This document shows, piece by piece, positions 52,000 through 60,563 of a DNA stretch of 64,000 nt. A program made the translations under genes and the position numbers. Position 1 is the stretch's first letter, and each line of letters starts with the position of its first letter. Source of the stretch: Halopseudomonas phragmitis (lineage in GTDB: Bacteria > Pseudomonadota > Gammaproteobacteria > Pseudomonadales > Pseudomonadaceae). The stretch covers positions 891,501 to 955,500 of the forward strand of contig NZ_CP020100.1 of assembly GCF_002056295.1 (NCBI RefSeq), in the 5' to 3' direction. The notes below the pieces were generated by a model. The model did not search any database, had not been told where the DNA came from, and saw nothing but the letters and a program-made list of their open reading frames with translations.

Positions 52000-53508
52000 T
52001 CAGGCCATTGGCCGCCGATCCAGTTGCCGATACTGCAGAGCTTCGGCCAGGTGCGCACGCTCAATCGAGCTGACCCCATCCAGATCGGCCAGGGTGCGAG
52101 CCACCTTGAGCGCCCGGTGACTGGCCCGACGTGACAGGCCCAGGCGAGTGATCGCCAGCTCCAGCCACTGCTGGTCGGCCTCGCTCAGCCGGCAGTGCTC
52201 ACGCAGTGCCGCCAGATCCAGATGGGCATTCAGACAATTCTGACGCTGTTGCTGACAGGACCGGGCCTGCGCCACCCACTGCGCGGCCTCCGCACTGCTG
52301 GGCTTGCCGACCTGCTCATGTCCCAGACTGAAGGTTTCATTGAGCATACCCAAATGCAGATCGATACGATCAAGTAGCGGGCCGGAAAGCTTGCCACGGT
52401 AACGCTCGATCTGCTCGGGACTACAGCGACAGCGCCCGGAGGGATCGCCCTGATAGCCACAGGGGCAAGGGTTCATGGCCGCGATCAGTTGAAAGCGGGC
52501 CGGAAAGCTCAACTGCTCGCGAGCCCGGGCGATATGAATACAGCCCGACTCCAAAGGCTCACGCAGCATTTCCAGTACCTTGCGGTCAAACTCGGGCAAC
52601 TCGTCGAGAAACAGCACGCCCTGGTGGGCCTGACTGATCTCGCCGGGTCGAGGCTGGCTACCACCCCCAACCAACGCGGCGGCCGATGCACCATGATGGG
52701 GCGCGCGAAAGGGCCGCTGCGGCCAGCAGCTCAGGTCGGCCTGCCCGCAAACCGACTGGATCGCCGCCACTTCCAGCGCTTCCGCCTCACTCAAGGCCGG
52801 CAGTATGCCCGGCAAACGGCTGGCCAGCAGGGTCTTGCCGGTGCCCGGCGGGCCAAACAGCAACAGGTTATGCCCGCCCGCCGCCGCCACGATCAAGGCC
52901 CGCTTGGCCTGAGCCTGGCCCTGCACATCGGCCAGATCGGCCGATACCGGTCGTGACTGCGGGCGCGACTCGACGTTGACCCCTGGTAATTCGCGCTCAC
53001 CGCGCAGATGCTCGCACAACTCCAGCAGATGCTCGGCCGCGACTATCCGTACGCCGCGTACCAGCGCAGCCTCGGCGGCATTAGCACGCGGCAGCAGCAA
53101 GGTGCGATTCAGCGCCCGGCAGGCCAGCGCAGCCGGCAGCACCCCCTGAACCGGGCGCAACTCACCGGACAGCGCCAGCTCCCCTAAGCACTCGCATTCG
53201 TTCAGACAATCGCCGGGAATCTGCCCGCTGGCCGCCAGCAGCCCCAGGGCAATGGCCAGATCAAAACGCCCACCTTCCTTGGGCAGATCCGCCGGTGCCA
53301 GGTTGATGGTGATGCGCTTGAGGCTGGGGAACTCCAACTGGGCGTTCTGCAAGGCACTGCGGACCCGGTCCTTGCTTTCGCGCACGGCGGTTTCCGGCAT
53401 GCCGACCAGGGTCAGGCTCGGCATGCCGTTGGCCAGGTGAACTTCGATGGTGACAGCCGGGGCCTGAATGCCGATCTTGGCTCGGCTATGAACTATGGCC
53501 AGGGACAT
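52000..53508 (-). CDS. comM: YifB/ComM family AAA+ ATPase (Mg chelatase-like)
   Basis: AAA+ ATPase of 502 residues. The N-terminal ChlI-like domain begins MSLAIVHSRAKIGIQAPAV. The ATPase core has Walker A LLFGPPGTGKTLLASRLPG (about residue 220) and Walker B-type VLFLDELPEF. A C-terminal Mg-chelatase domain ends with SHRALKVARTLADL. ComM is a hexameric helicase that promotes branch migration during natural transformation, and homologues occur in non-competent species. AAGGAG lies six bases before the ATG. It shares its transcript direction with ubiK. Confidence 0.93.
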   Translation of the reverse strand: MSLAIVHSRAKIGIQAPAVTIEVHLANGMPSLTLVGMPETAVRESKDRVRSALQNAQLEFPSLKRITINLAPADLPKEGGRFDLAIALGLLAASGQIPGDCLNECECLGELALSGELRPVQGVLPAALACRALNRTLLLPRANAAEAALVRGVRIVAAEHLLELCEHLRGERELPGVNVESRPQSRPVSADLADVQGQAQAKRALIVAAAGGHNLLLFGPPGTGKTLLASRLPGILPALSEAEALEVAAIQSVCGQADLSCWPQRPFRAPHHGASAAALVGGGSQPRPGEISQAHQGVLFLDELPEFDRKVLEMLREPLESGCIHIARAREQLSFPARFQLIAAMNPCPCGYQGDPSGRCRCSPEQIERYRGKLSGPLLDRIDLHLGMLNETFSLGHEQVGKPSSAEAAQWVAQARSCQQQRQNCLNAHLDLAALREHCRLSEADQQWLELAITRLGLSRRASHRALKVARTLADLDGVSSIERAHLAEALQYRQLDRRPMA

Positions 53509-53537
53509 GATCGCTCCTTGATCAGTCCACCTGCAGG

Positions 53538-53795
53538 TCAGGTGGTCGGTGGGGGGGTACGCTGCTCCAGGGCCTCGACCCGTTTTTCCAGGGCCTCCAG
53601 CCGTTCACGGGTACGCATCAGCACCGCCTGCTGGGTTTCAAACTCATCACGGCTGACCACATCCAGCTTGGCCAGGGCGCTTTGCAGCAAGGCTTTGAGG
53701 TGTTTCTCCAGCTCCGGCGGCGGCAATCCGCGCTCACTCATCAGCAACCGGGTGGCCTGGCTGCTGACCGCGTCAATCAACACTTTGTGCAACAT
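53538..53795 (-). CDS. ubiK: Ubiquinone biosynthesis accessory factor UbiK (YqiC)
   Basis: Small coiled-coil protein of 85 residues. The first part has ALIDALSSQ-like VLIDAVSSQATRLLMSERGLP, the middle LKALLQSALAKLDVVSRDEFETQ, and the end a leucine-heptad helix TRERLEALEKRVEALEQR. These match UbiK, which helps the UbiJ-dependent ubiquinone synthesis complex. No strong ribosome site is seen before ATG 53795, and the true start could be a TTG 21 bases earlier. It follows glnK/amtB on the opposite strand, as in P. aeruginosa. Confidence 0.88.
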   Translation of the reverse strand: MLHKVLIDAVSSQATRLLMSERGLPPPELEKHLKALLQSALAKLDVVSRDEFETQQAVLMRTRERLEALEKRVEALEQRTPPPTT

Positions 53796-54027
53796 GCTCT
53801 GCAACTCAATCGGCAATGGAATCGACCAGCCAAGGCTGGCGGCAAGTTGCCCAGTGTAGCACCCCCAGGCTGGCGGCGTCCCCAACCCTGGCGTGCCCCA
53901 TGTGTGCACACAGCGGGCACTGAAGTTGTGAGCTATGCTCGATTTTGGTGCAAAGGCGTGCGCAATTGGCCTGACCAAAACCATCAAAACATTTCTATTT
54001 GACTGAAAAATAAGGAAAAACGAAAAC

Positions 54028-54043
54028 TGGCAGGGTTCCTGCT
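54028..54043 (+). promoter_or_regulatory. Sigma-54 (RpoN) promoter of glnK-amtB
   Basis: TGGCAGGGTTCCTGCT: GG (54029-54030) and GC (54041-54042) separated by exactly ten bases, as in the -24/-12 consensus TGGCAC-N5-TTGC. Transcription would start near 54054. glnK-amtB is RpoN/NtrC-dependent in pseudomonads and enterics. The remaining bases fit only moderately. Confidence 0.65.
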
Positions 54044-54143
54044 TAGCACATCGCAGCTGCCAAGGAAGGGATAACCCAAACGGGGCACCCACCTGAAGCC
54101 AGCCTGACTTTGCGAGGAGCCATCATCTAAGGAGCACAAGACG

Positions 54144-54646
<503 letters not shown>

Positions 54647-54694
54647 GCCAAGGTTTACCGATTGAAATAAAAAAGCCTATATGGGGGGCTTACA

Positions 54695-55942
54695 ATGGAA
54701 GATATCGTGCAACTCCAGTATGCACTGGACACGTTCTACTTTTTGATCTGCGGCGTCCTTGTTATGTGGATGGCAGCAGGTTTCGCCATGCTCGAGGCCG
54801 GTCTGGTCCGCACCAAGAGCACCACTGAAATTCTGGCCAAGAACATCGCCCTGTTCGCCATCGCCTCGGTGATGTACCTGCTGGTCGGTTACTACATCAT
54901 GTATTCCTCGGAAAGCTCGATCCTGCCGAGTCTGGGCTTCTTGATCGGCGGCGAAAACGCCCTCGACGAAGTGCTGGCTGGTGGTGACGAAGCACCGTAC
55001 TACTCCAACCGCGCTGACTTCTTCTTCCAGATCGTGTTCGCCGGTGCCTGTATGTCGATCGTCTCCGGTGCCGTGGCCGAGCGTATGAAACTGTGGGCCT
55101 TCCTGGCTTTCGCCGTGGTCATGACCGGTTTCATCTACCCGATCCAGGGCGCCTGGAGCTGGGGTGAAGGCTGGCTGGACGAAATCGGCTACTCCGACTA
55201 TGCCGGCTCCGGTATCGTTCACATGGCCGGCGCCACCGCCGCTCTGGCCGGTGTGATCCTGCTCGGCGCACGTAAAGGCAAATACGGTCCGAACGGCCAG
55301 GTCAATGCCATCCCCGGCTGTAACCTGCCGCTGTCGACCCTGGGTATCTTCATCCTGTGGATGGGCTGGTTCGGCTTCAACGGCGGTTCCGAGCTGAAAA
55401 TTTCCGACGTCGAGTCCGCCAACAACGTCGCCCAGGTTCTGGTCAACACCAACATGGCTGCTGCCGGTGGCCTGATCGCAGCGATGATCGTGTCACGCAT
55501 CCTGTTCGGCAAGACCGACCTGACCATGACCCTCAACGGCGCCCTGGCCGGCCTGGTGGCCATCACCGCCGACCCGCTGTCGCCGAGCGCCTTCGCTGCC
55601 GTCCTGATCGGTGCCGTAGGTGGGGTGATCGTGGTGTTCAGCGTCCTGGGTCTGGACAAGCTGAAACTGGACGACCCGGCTGGTGCCATCTCGGCCCACG
55701 GCTCGGCTGGTATCTGGGGTGTTCTGGCCGTACCGCTGACCAATGCTGATGCCAGCTTCGGCGCACAGCTGATCGGGGTCATCGCCATCTTCGCCTTCGT
55801 CTTCATTGCCAGCCTGATCGTTTGGAGTATCCTCAAGGCGGTCATGGGCATTCGCGTCAGCGAAGAAGAAGAGTATGAAGGGGTGGATATCGCCGAGTGC
55901 GGTATGGAAGCCTACCCGGAGTTCACCAGCGCCAAGAAGTAA
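54695..55942 (+). CDS. amtB: Ammonium transporter AmtB
   Basis: Trimeric ammonium channel of 415 residues with eleven helices and no cleavable signal. The pore His pair is present in GSGIVHMAGATAALAG and ISAHGSAGIWGVLAV; the Amt signature FAIASVMYLLVGY and WMGWFGFNGGSELK are present. The C-terminal tail (VSEEEEYEGVDIAECGMEAYPEF) is the PII-interaction region. Unlike the fusion protein at 42343-45732, it has no signalling domains. A terminator follows. Confidence 0.96.
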   Translation: MEDIVQLQYALDTFYFLICGVLVMWMAAGFAMLEAGLVRTKSTTEILAKNIALFAIASVMYLLVGYYIMYSSESSILPSLGFLIGGENALDEVLAGGDEAPYYSNRADFFFQIVFAGACMSIVSGAVAERMKLWAFLAFAVVMTGFIYPIQGAWSWGEGWLDEIGYSDYAGSGIVHMAGATAALAGVILLGARKGKYGPNGQVNAIPGCNLPLSTLGIFILWMGWFGFNGGSELKISDVESANNVAQVLVNTNMAAAGGLIAAMIVSRILFGKTDLTMTLNGALAGLVAITADPLSPSAFAAVLIGAVGGVIVVFSVLGLDKLKLDDPAGAISAHGSAGIWGVLAVPLTNADASFGAQLIGVIAIFAFVFIASLIVWSILKAVMGIRVSEEEEYEGVDIAECGMEAYPEFTSAKK

Positions 55943-55967
55943 ACTCCGCAGTACCCTTCGCTGTATC

Positions 55968-55993
55968 ACAGGGCGCCTACGGGCGCCCTGTTT
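55968..55993 (+). terminator. Rho-independent terminator after amtB
   Basis: ACAGGGCGCC-TACG-GGCGCCCTGT followed by TTTCATT: a perfect 10-bp stem with a 4-base loop and a short T-run, 26 bases after the amtB stop. Confidence 0.88.
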
Positions 55994-56010
55994 CATTAGG
56001 GAGACTGAGT

Positions 56011-56430
56011 ATGTGGCTACAACGCACCATTGAGCTGCGAGCCCGACCCCGGGGCTTTCACCTTATCGACGCCGAAATCCTGGCCGCGCTGCCGGAGCTC
56101 AAGCTGCTCAACACCGGCCTGCTGCACCTGTGGCTACAGCACACCTCGGCCTCACTGAGCATCAACGAAAACGCCGATCCACTGGTACGCGACGACCTGG
56201 AAGCCATTTTGCGCCACCTGGTTCCGGACAGTACGCCCTTCTTCAAGCACACCTATGAAGGCCCCGACGACATGACTGCCCATGTCAAAAGCAGCCTGCT
56301 GGGTGTGCAATTGAGCATTCCGGTCAGCAATGGACAATTGACCATGGGCACCTGGCAGGGTGTTTATCTGGGTGAACATCGTCAACAGGCCGGCAGCCGG
56401 CGACTGCTGGCTACGCTGCAAGGTGAGTGA
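56011..56430 (+). CDS. YjbQ family (UPF0047) protein
   Basis: Protein of 139 residues with the UPF0047/YjbQ fold. Signature: HLWLQHTSASLSINENADPLVRDDLEAIL and FKHTYEGPDDMTAHVKSSLLG, then MGTWQGVYLGEHR at the end. The conserved His and Asp residues are present. Some members show weak thiamine phosphate synthase activity; the real role is unknown. AGGGAG is at a suitable distance from ATG 56011. It is separated from amtB by a terminator. Confidence 0.9.
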   Translation: MWLQRTIELRARPRGFHLIDAEILAALPELKLLNTGLLHLWLQHTSASLSINENADPLVRDDLEAILRHLVPDSTPFFKHTYEGPDDMTAHVKSSLLGVQLSIPVSNGQLTMGTWQGVYLGEHRQQAGSRRLLATLQGE

Positions 56431-56555
56431 ATAAGTGCATCGCATTGCTGCTCCCCAGGCGCTGTTTTAGGGCATAAGCCCATCTTTCAACATCAGCCAA
56501 AATCCGGAAGATAAGCAACCAATTGACTTTAAAGACATTTTTATAAAGCAATAAT

Positions 56556-56571
56556 TGGCACCAAGCATGCA
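56556..56571 (+). promoter_or_regulatory. Sigma-54 promoter upstream of the riboswitch
   Basis: TGGCACCAAGCATGCA: GG (56557-56558) and GC (56569-56570) are ten bases apart, and the first six bases TGGCAC match the -24 consensus perfectly. It predicts a start near 56582, giving a leader that holds the riboswitch. No convincing NtrC sites were found by eye upstream. Confidence 0.75.
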
Positions 56572-56591
56572 TAGACCTTTAGTGAAACGGG

Positions 56592-56611
56592 ATGAGTCGC
56601 TGCTGACTCAT
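56592..56611 (+). repeat. Inverted repeat ATGAGTC/GACTCAT at the leader start
   Basis: Seven-base perfect arms with a 6-base loop (GCTGCT), about ten bases after the predicted transcription start and 34 bases before the riboswitch. It could be an RNA 5' hairpin or a DNA operator. Confidence 0.5.
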
Positions 56612-56639
56612 GACGCATCACACACTGGAGTGGTATCTA

Positions 56640-56746
56640 GGCGAACTAGGGTTCCGATCCGCATCAGCGGATGACTGGTCCGAGAGTTTTCCGGCTTCCA
56701 TGGATAAGGAGGCTACACGGCGGGACAAAAGCCCGGGAGACCGTCA
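56640..56746 (+). promoter_or_regulatory. ykkC-class riboswitch, guanidine-I type
   Basis: All the conserved blocks of the ykkC leader are present in order: CTAGGGTTCCG (56646-56656), then a small hairpin GCAT/ATG, CTGGTCCGAGAG (56675-56686), and TACACGGCGGGACAAAAGCC followed by CGGGAGA (56714-56740). The guanidine-I subtype senses free guanidinium and switches on export or degradation genes. Other ykkC subtypes bind ppGpp, PRPP or nucleotides and are mostly in Firmicutes. The downstream genes (NitT/TauT transporter, creatininase, amidohydrolases) fit a guanidine-type ligand. The following sequence can form a partial stem ending at CCCG before a U-tract, consistent with a transcription-terminating platform. 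Confidence 0.9.
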
Positions 56747-56796
56747 TGACGACGCAGTCACCCGTACTTTTTTCTCACTGTGTAGGAGTGATTACC

Positions 56797-57804
56797 ATGA
56801 CCGCACCCATGCTTGGATCTCTGCGCAAGACACTGGCCGGCATCACCCTGGCTGCCACAACCACCCTGATGCCTCTGGCTGCTCAGGCCATCGAAACCCT
56901 GAAAATTGGCACTGTGGTCTGGGCTGGCTATGGGCCTTTCTATGTCGCTGACAAACTCGACCTATACAAAGACCTGGGGCTCAAGGTCGAACTGCAATTC
57001 TTCAACGATCCCGCACTGATTCCTTCGGCAATGGCTGGCCGAGCCCTGGACGGGGGCATGCTGACCTATGATCAGGTCGTGGGCTCGGTCGCCAAGGGTC
57101 TCAAACACCGTGTCGTCATGCCCATCGACTTCTCCAATGGTGGCGATGCCATCGTAGCCGACAAATCGATCACCTCGATTGCCGACTTCAAAGGCAAGAC
57201 GATTGGCTACAACCCACTGTCACCCTCCGACTTTCTGCTGGCCTACGCACTGCAAACCCATGACTTGAGCGAGGCCGATATTCGCCCAATCAATATGACC
57301 CCTGAAGGTATTCCCTCTGCTATGGCATCCGGCAGCCTGCCAGTTGGCGTGACCTATGAGCCCAACGTATCGCAGATTCTCAACATGGGCTCAGGTGAAC
57401 GCTTTCATGTGATCTATTCCTCCAAGGACGCTCCAGGTCTGATCACCGATGTGCTGGTTTTCGACGAGCGGGTGATCAATCAACGCGGCAAGGCCATTAG
57501 CGCCATGATCCAGGGCTACCAGGCTGGCCTCGACTACATGCAGGCCAATCCCGAAGAGTCAGCAGCCATCATCGGTGAGGTGCTGGGTGTCAGTGCCGCC
57601 GAAGCCATTGAACAGATGGAAGGAGTCTACAACATCCCTCTGACCGAGATGGCCGCAAACTTTGAGCCGTCCGACTCAACCCTGTCGTTCTACGGGAGCG
57701 GCGCTGTGATTGCCGAACTGCTGCTGAATAACCGGCAGATCCCAGCTATTCCCGACTTTTCCGCCACCTACGACGCCAGTTTCGTCAAGGCACTGACCGA
57801 GTAA
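56797..57804 (+). CDS. ABC transporter substrate-binding protein, NitT/TauT (NMT1/SsuA-like)
   Basis: Periplasmic solute-binding protein of 335 residues. A signal peptide of about 28 residues ends LAAQA. The mature protein begins IETLKIGTVVWAGYGPFYVADKLDLYKDLGLKVE, the start of the NMT1/THI5-like fold, and continues with hinge strands such as GGMLTYDQVVG and GKTIGYNPLSP. This family binds nitrate, sulfonates, pyrimidine precursors and other small N- or S-compounds. It is the first gene after the riboswitch, and its permease is the last visible gene of the operon. AGGAG lies eight bases before ATG 56797; upstream in-frame ATGs lie inside the riboswitch region. Confidence 0.9.
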   Translation: MTAPMLGSLRKTLAGITLAATTTLMPLAAQAIETLKIGTVVWAGYGPFYVADKLDLYKDLGLKVELQFFNDPALIPSAMAGRALDGGMLTYDQVVGSVAKGLKHRVVMPIDFSNGGDAIVADKSITSIADFKGKTIGYNPLSPSDFLLAYALQTHDLSEADIRPINMTPEGIPSAMASGSLPVGVTYEPNVSQILNMGSGERFHVIYSSKDAPGLITDVLVFDERVINQRGKAISAMIQGYQAGLDYMQANPEESAAIIGEVLGVSAAEAIEQMEGVYNIPLTEMAANFEPSDSTLSFYGSGAVIAELLLNNRQIPAIPDFSATYDASFVKALTE

Positions 57805-57855
57805 CACTCGCCCGGGCGGCCGTGGTCGCCCAGGCTCAAACAAGGTGATAACTCC

Positions 57856-58881
57856 ATGTCCAAGAGCAAACCCTTATTCCGTTACGCTGACGGCCTGCTG
57901 CCGAACAGTCTGGCAATGGCCTATGGTCTGGGCGGCTATATCCTGGGTCTCGCCCTGTTACTCCAGCCAAGCTGGTGGCTGAAGCTGCCCGGCATGCTGC
58001 TGCTGGCCCATGCCATGATCATTGGCGCCTATCTGATTCATGAGTTTGCACATGGCACCATCTTCAGCAAGCCCGTTCACAATAGCCGGGCCGGCGAGCT
58101 GTTCAGTTGGCTGACCGGCGGCTGCTACGCCGATTTTCAGGATCTGCGGCGCAAGCACATGCGCCATCACGTTGATCGCGCCGATGTCATCACCTTCGAC
58201 AGCAAGGTGTTCATCAACGCTCTGCCGGGCTGGGTACGCAAGCTGATTCTGGCGCTGGAATGGGCCTACGTACCTGCGGTCGAGCTGATCATGCATTTTT
58301 ATGTGGTACTGATGCCATTTATCAGCCAGAGCGAAAAACACCGGGCCCGGCGTGGCAAAGTATTGGCCATCATATTGACCCGCAGTGTGCTGTTCGCCCT
58401 GCTCGGCTGGCTGTCCCCCAGCGCCCTGGTACTCTACTGCGCGGCCTGGCTGATCATGATCACAGTATTGCGCTTTGCCGATGCCTACCAGCATACCTAT
58501 GACGCTGTCGCGGTACTGGAAGATGATGGCAAGATCCCGGCCGACAAGCTGCGTGACCGGACCTACGAGCAGCTCAACACCTTCAGCAATGTGGTGTCAC
58601 TGCGCTGGCCGGCACTCAACCTGCTGCTGCTCAACTTCTCTTTCCATAACGCCCACCATGAAAAACCTGTAGCGCCCTGGTATCGCCTGCCCAAACTGCA
58701 TCAGGAACTGTACGGCGATGGCTACCGCCAAGTCGTACCTATGGCTGAACTGCTCAGCAGTTTTCACCGTCATCGCCTGCGTCGGGTAGTCAATGATGAC
58801 TACGGTGAGTTCGTTGATGGGCCCAGGCGTGCCGAAAACTTCTACGGTGCTGTGGGCGTGTCCTTTCTGACGGCGGTTTAA
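57856..58881 (+). CDS. Membrane fatty-acid-desaturase-family protein (possible hydroxylase)
   Basis: Integral membrane di-iron protein of 341 residues. The three histidine boxes are complete: HEFAHG (about residues 62-67), HMRHH (about 101-105) and HNAHH (about 263-267). Membrane segments lie around residues 20-58 and 170-205. The family includes acyl desaturases and hydroxylases, some acting on small molecules. In this operon, with no lipid genes near, I infer an oxygenase that attacks an alkyl side chain of the transported compound. It follows the binding-protein gene by 51 bases with AAGGTG before the ATG. Confidence 0.85.
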   Translation: MSKSKPLFRYADGLLPNSLAMAYGLGGYILGLALLLQPSWWLKLPGMLLLAHAMIIGAYLIHEFAHGTIFSKPVHNSRAGELFSWLTGGCYADFQDLRRKHMRHHVDRADVITFDSKVFINALPGWVRKLILALEWAYVPAVELIMHFYVVLMPFISQSEKHRARRGKVLAIILTRSVLFALLGWLSPSALVLYCAAWLIMITVLRFADAYQHTYDAVAVLEDDGKIPADKLRDRTYEQLNTFSNVVSLRWPALNLLLLNFSFHNAHHEKPVAPWYRLPKLHQELYGDGYRQVVPMAELLSSFHRHRLRRVVNDDYGEFVDGPRRAENFYGAVGVSFLTAV

Positions 58882-58883
58882 CC

Positions 58884-59669
58884 ATGCAGACACTGGATTA
58901 TCAGGGTCGGACGGTACTGATCAGCGGTGCGGCCAGTGGTATTGGCCTGGGCCTGGCGCAAGCCTTTGCGGCCCAAGGAGCAAAGCTGGAGCTGATCGAC
59001 CGCAATGTCCAGGCGCTGGCGGGTACGCTCGAACAACTGTCGGCGCTCACTCAGGTTCGCGGCCACGCAGTGGATCTGAACGACGACCTTGCAGTCAGCG
59101 ATTACGCCACACAACTGCGCCAGCGCCTGAGTCGGATCGATGTGCTGATCAACAATGCCGGCATTGAACTGCCAACTCCGGTTCAGGATCCTGCACCGGA
59201 CGCCAACCAACGCTGGCAGCTGCAGCTCGACAATAACGTGGTATCGATGCTGCGCCTGACCCGTGCAGTGCTGCCACTGCTTGGTGAAGGCAGCAGCGTA
59301 ATCAACCAGTCCTCGATCTGGGGCCTAAGCGCAGTGGCCGGATTTTCCGCCTACGTCGCCAGCAAGCATGCGGTGATCGGCTTGACCCGTTCACTAGCCT
59401 GGGAACTGGGAGGGCAGGGCATACGGGTCAACGCGGTTTGCCCCGGCTGGGTCGGTACCGAGGCAGCCTTTGCCTCGCTGCGCAGCATGGCCCGGAAAAG
59501 CGGACGCTCCGAGGCCGAAGAGCTGAAGCACATTCTGGCAGCACAGGCCATTCCTCATCTGCTGACACCGGCGGACCTGGCTGGCACCTTTCTGTTTCTT
59601 GGCGCCCCGGTATCGGCTGCCATTACCGGGCAGGCCATTGTGGTCAGCCGTGGGGAGGTCATGCACTGA
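58884..59669 (+). CDS. Short-chain dehydrogenase/reductase 1
   Basis: Classical SDR of 261 residues. Cofactor motif SGAASGIGLGLAQAFAAQG (about residues 14-32) with Asp at the end of the second strand (LIDRN), which favours NAD. Further motifs NNAGIE, the catalytic Ser in INQSSIWG, and YVASKHAVIG. It probably oxidises an alcohol made by the desaturase-like protein or reduces a carbonyl; the substrate is not known. It starts two bases after the upstream stop and overlaps the next gene by one base (TGATG). Confidence 0.9.
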   Translation: MQTLDYQGRTVLISGAASGIGLGLAQAFAAQGAKLELIDRNVQALAGTLEQLSALTQVRGHAVDLNDDLAVSDYATQLRQRLSRIDVLINNAGIELPTPVQDPAPDANQRWQLQLDNNVVSMLRLTRAVLPLLGEGSSVINQSSIWGLSAVAGFSAYVASKHAVIGLTRSLAWELGGQGIRVNAVCPGWVGTEAAFASLRSMARKSGRSEAEELKHILAAQAIPHLLTPADLAGTFLFLGAPVSAAITGQAIVVSRGEVMH

Positions 59670-60424
59670 TGCTGACAGTCGATTTAACCGGCCAGCGCAT
59701 CCTGGTCACCGGCGCAGCGACCGGCATTGGCCGGGCCTGTGCGTTGATGCTGACCAGGCAAGGAGCGGAGGTCTGGATCAATCATCTTGACCAGGCCGAT
59801 GCCAGTGCCGCACTGGTCAGCCAAATTCATGCAACGGGCGGCCTGGCCACGGCAATTGAGGCCGATATCAGCCACCCCGATGCGGTCGAGGAAATGTTTG
59901 CCCGCATCACCAGCGCCGGCACATTGCACGGCCTGGTCAACAACGCCGGGATCATTCAGGAACAGAGCTTTCTGGAGACCAGCGAGGACGACTGGCGGCG
60001 GATCATGGCGATCGATCTGGACGGAGTGTACCGGTGTTGCCGCCAGGCACTGGCAGGCATGACCACTACCGGCACTGGCAGCATCGTCAATATTGCCTCA
60101 GAGCTGGGCCAACTGGGCCGGGAAAACTACGTGGCCTATTGCACGGCCAAAGCAGGCGTGATCGGCCTGACCAAATCACTGGCCCGCGAATTCGCGCCGC
60201 AGATTCGCATTAACGCGGTCGCCCCCGGACCGGTGGAAACCGCGATGATTTCGCTGGAACACATGAGCCAAGAGTGGATTGCCAGGGAACTGGCGATCCC
60301 GGCCGCACGGCTCGGTCGACCAGAGGAAATTGCAGCCGCCGTCTGCTTTTTACTTTCACCCGCCGCGAGTTTTTTTACCGGCCAGGTTTTAGGCGCCAAC
60401 GGCGGTGCCTGGATGGGTGGCTGA
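59669..60424 (+). CDS. Short-chain dehydrogenase/reductase 2
   Basis: Second SDR, 251 residues, of the FabG-like type. VTGAATGIGRACALMLTRQG (about residues 13-32), NNAGIIQE, active-site Ser in VNIASELG, YCTAKAGVIGLTKSL, and the C-terminal GQVLGANGGAWMG. GGGGAGG lies ten bases before the ATG. It is only distantly like SDR 1, so the two likely act on different substrates or steps rather than being a recent duplication. A 139-base gap to creatininase follows. Confidence 0.9.
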   Translation: MLTVDLTGQRILVTGAATGIGRACALMLTRQGAEVWINHLDQADASAALVSQIHATGGLATAIEADISHPDAVEEMFARITSAGTLHGLVNNAGIIQEQSFLETSEDDWRRIMAIDLDGVYRCCRQALAGMTTTGTGSIVNIASELGQLGRENYVAYCTAKAGVIGLTKSLAREFAPQIRINAVAPGPVETAMISLEHMSQEWIARELAIPAARLGRPEEIAAAVCFLLSPAASFFTGQVLGANGGAWMGG

Positions 60425-60563
60425 TGTTCCGTCCCGAGCTGCTCCTAACACTCGGCACCTTGTACGGAGTAACCCACCTGTCTGGGAGCATCGCTGATTG
60501 GCCTGGCCGTAATGGCCGACTGGCCGGAATGCAAACCACTTGAGGGTACAGAGGAGCAATGTG

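Larger units (their letters stand above)
56431..56796 (+). other. 366-base leader/promoter region of the guanidine-linked operon
   Basis: No gene seen. From left: 125 bases without a recognised signal, ending in an AT-rich stretch; the sigma-54 promoter (56556-56571); a 7-bp hairpin at the predicted RNA 5' end (56592-56611); the riboswitch (56640-56746); a U-tract CTTTTTTC (56767-56774) that could belong to a terminator; and AGGAG before the ATG at 56797. Confidence 0.75.

Noticed and set aside
53901..53912. Palindrome TGTGTGCACACA upstream of glnK as an NtrC site
   Set aside because: Spacing and arms do not match TGCACC-N5-GGTGCA; kept only as an unassigned palindrome in the intergenic note.
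60424..60543. 39-codon frame (MFRPELLL...) overlapping the SDR 2 stop
   Set aside because: No ribosome site of its own beyond possible coupling and no family; the 139-base gap contains GGCC-rich hairpin-like sequence and may be only spacer.
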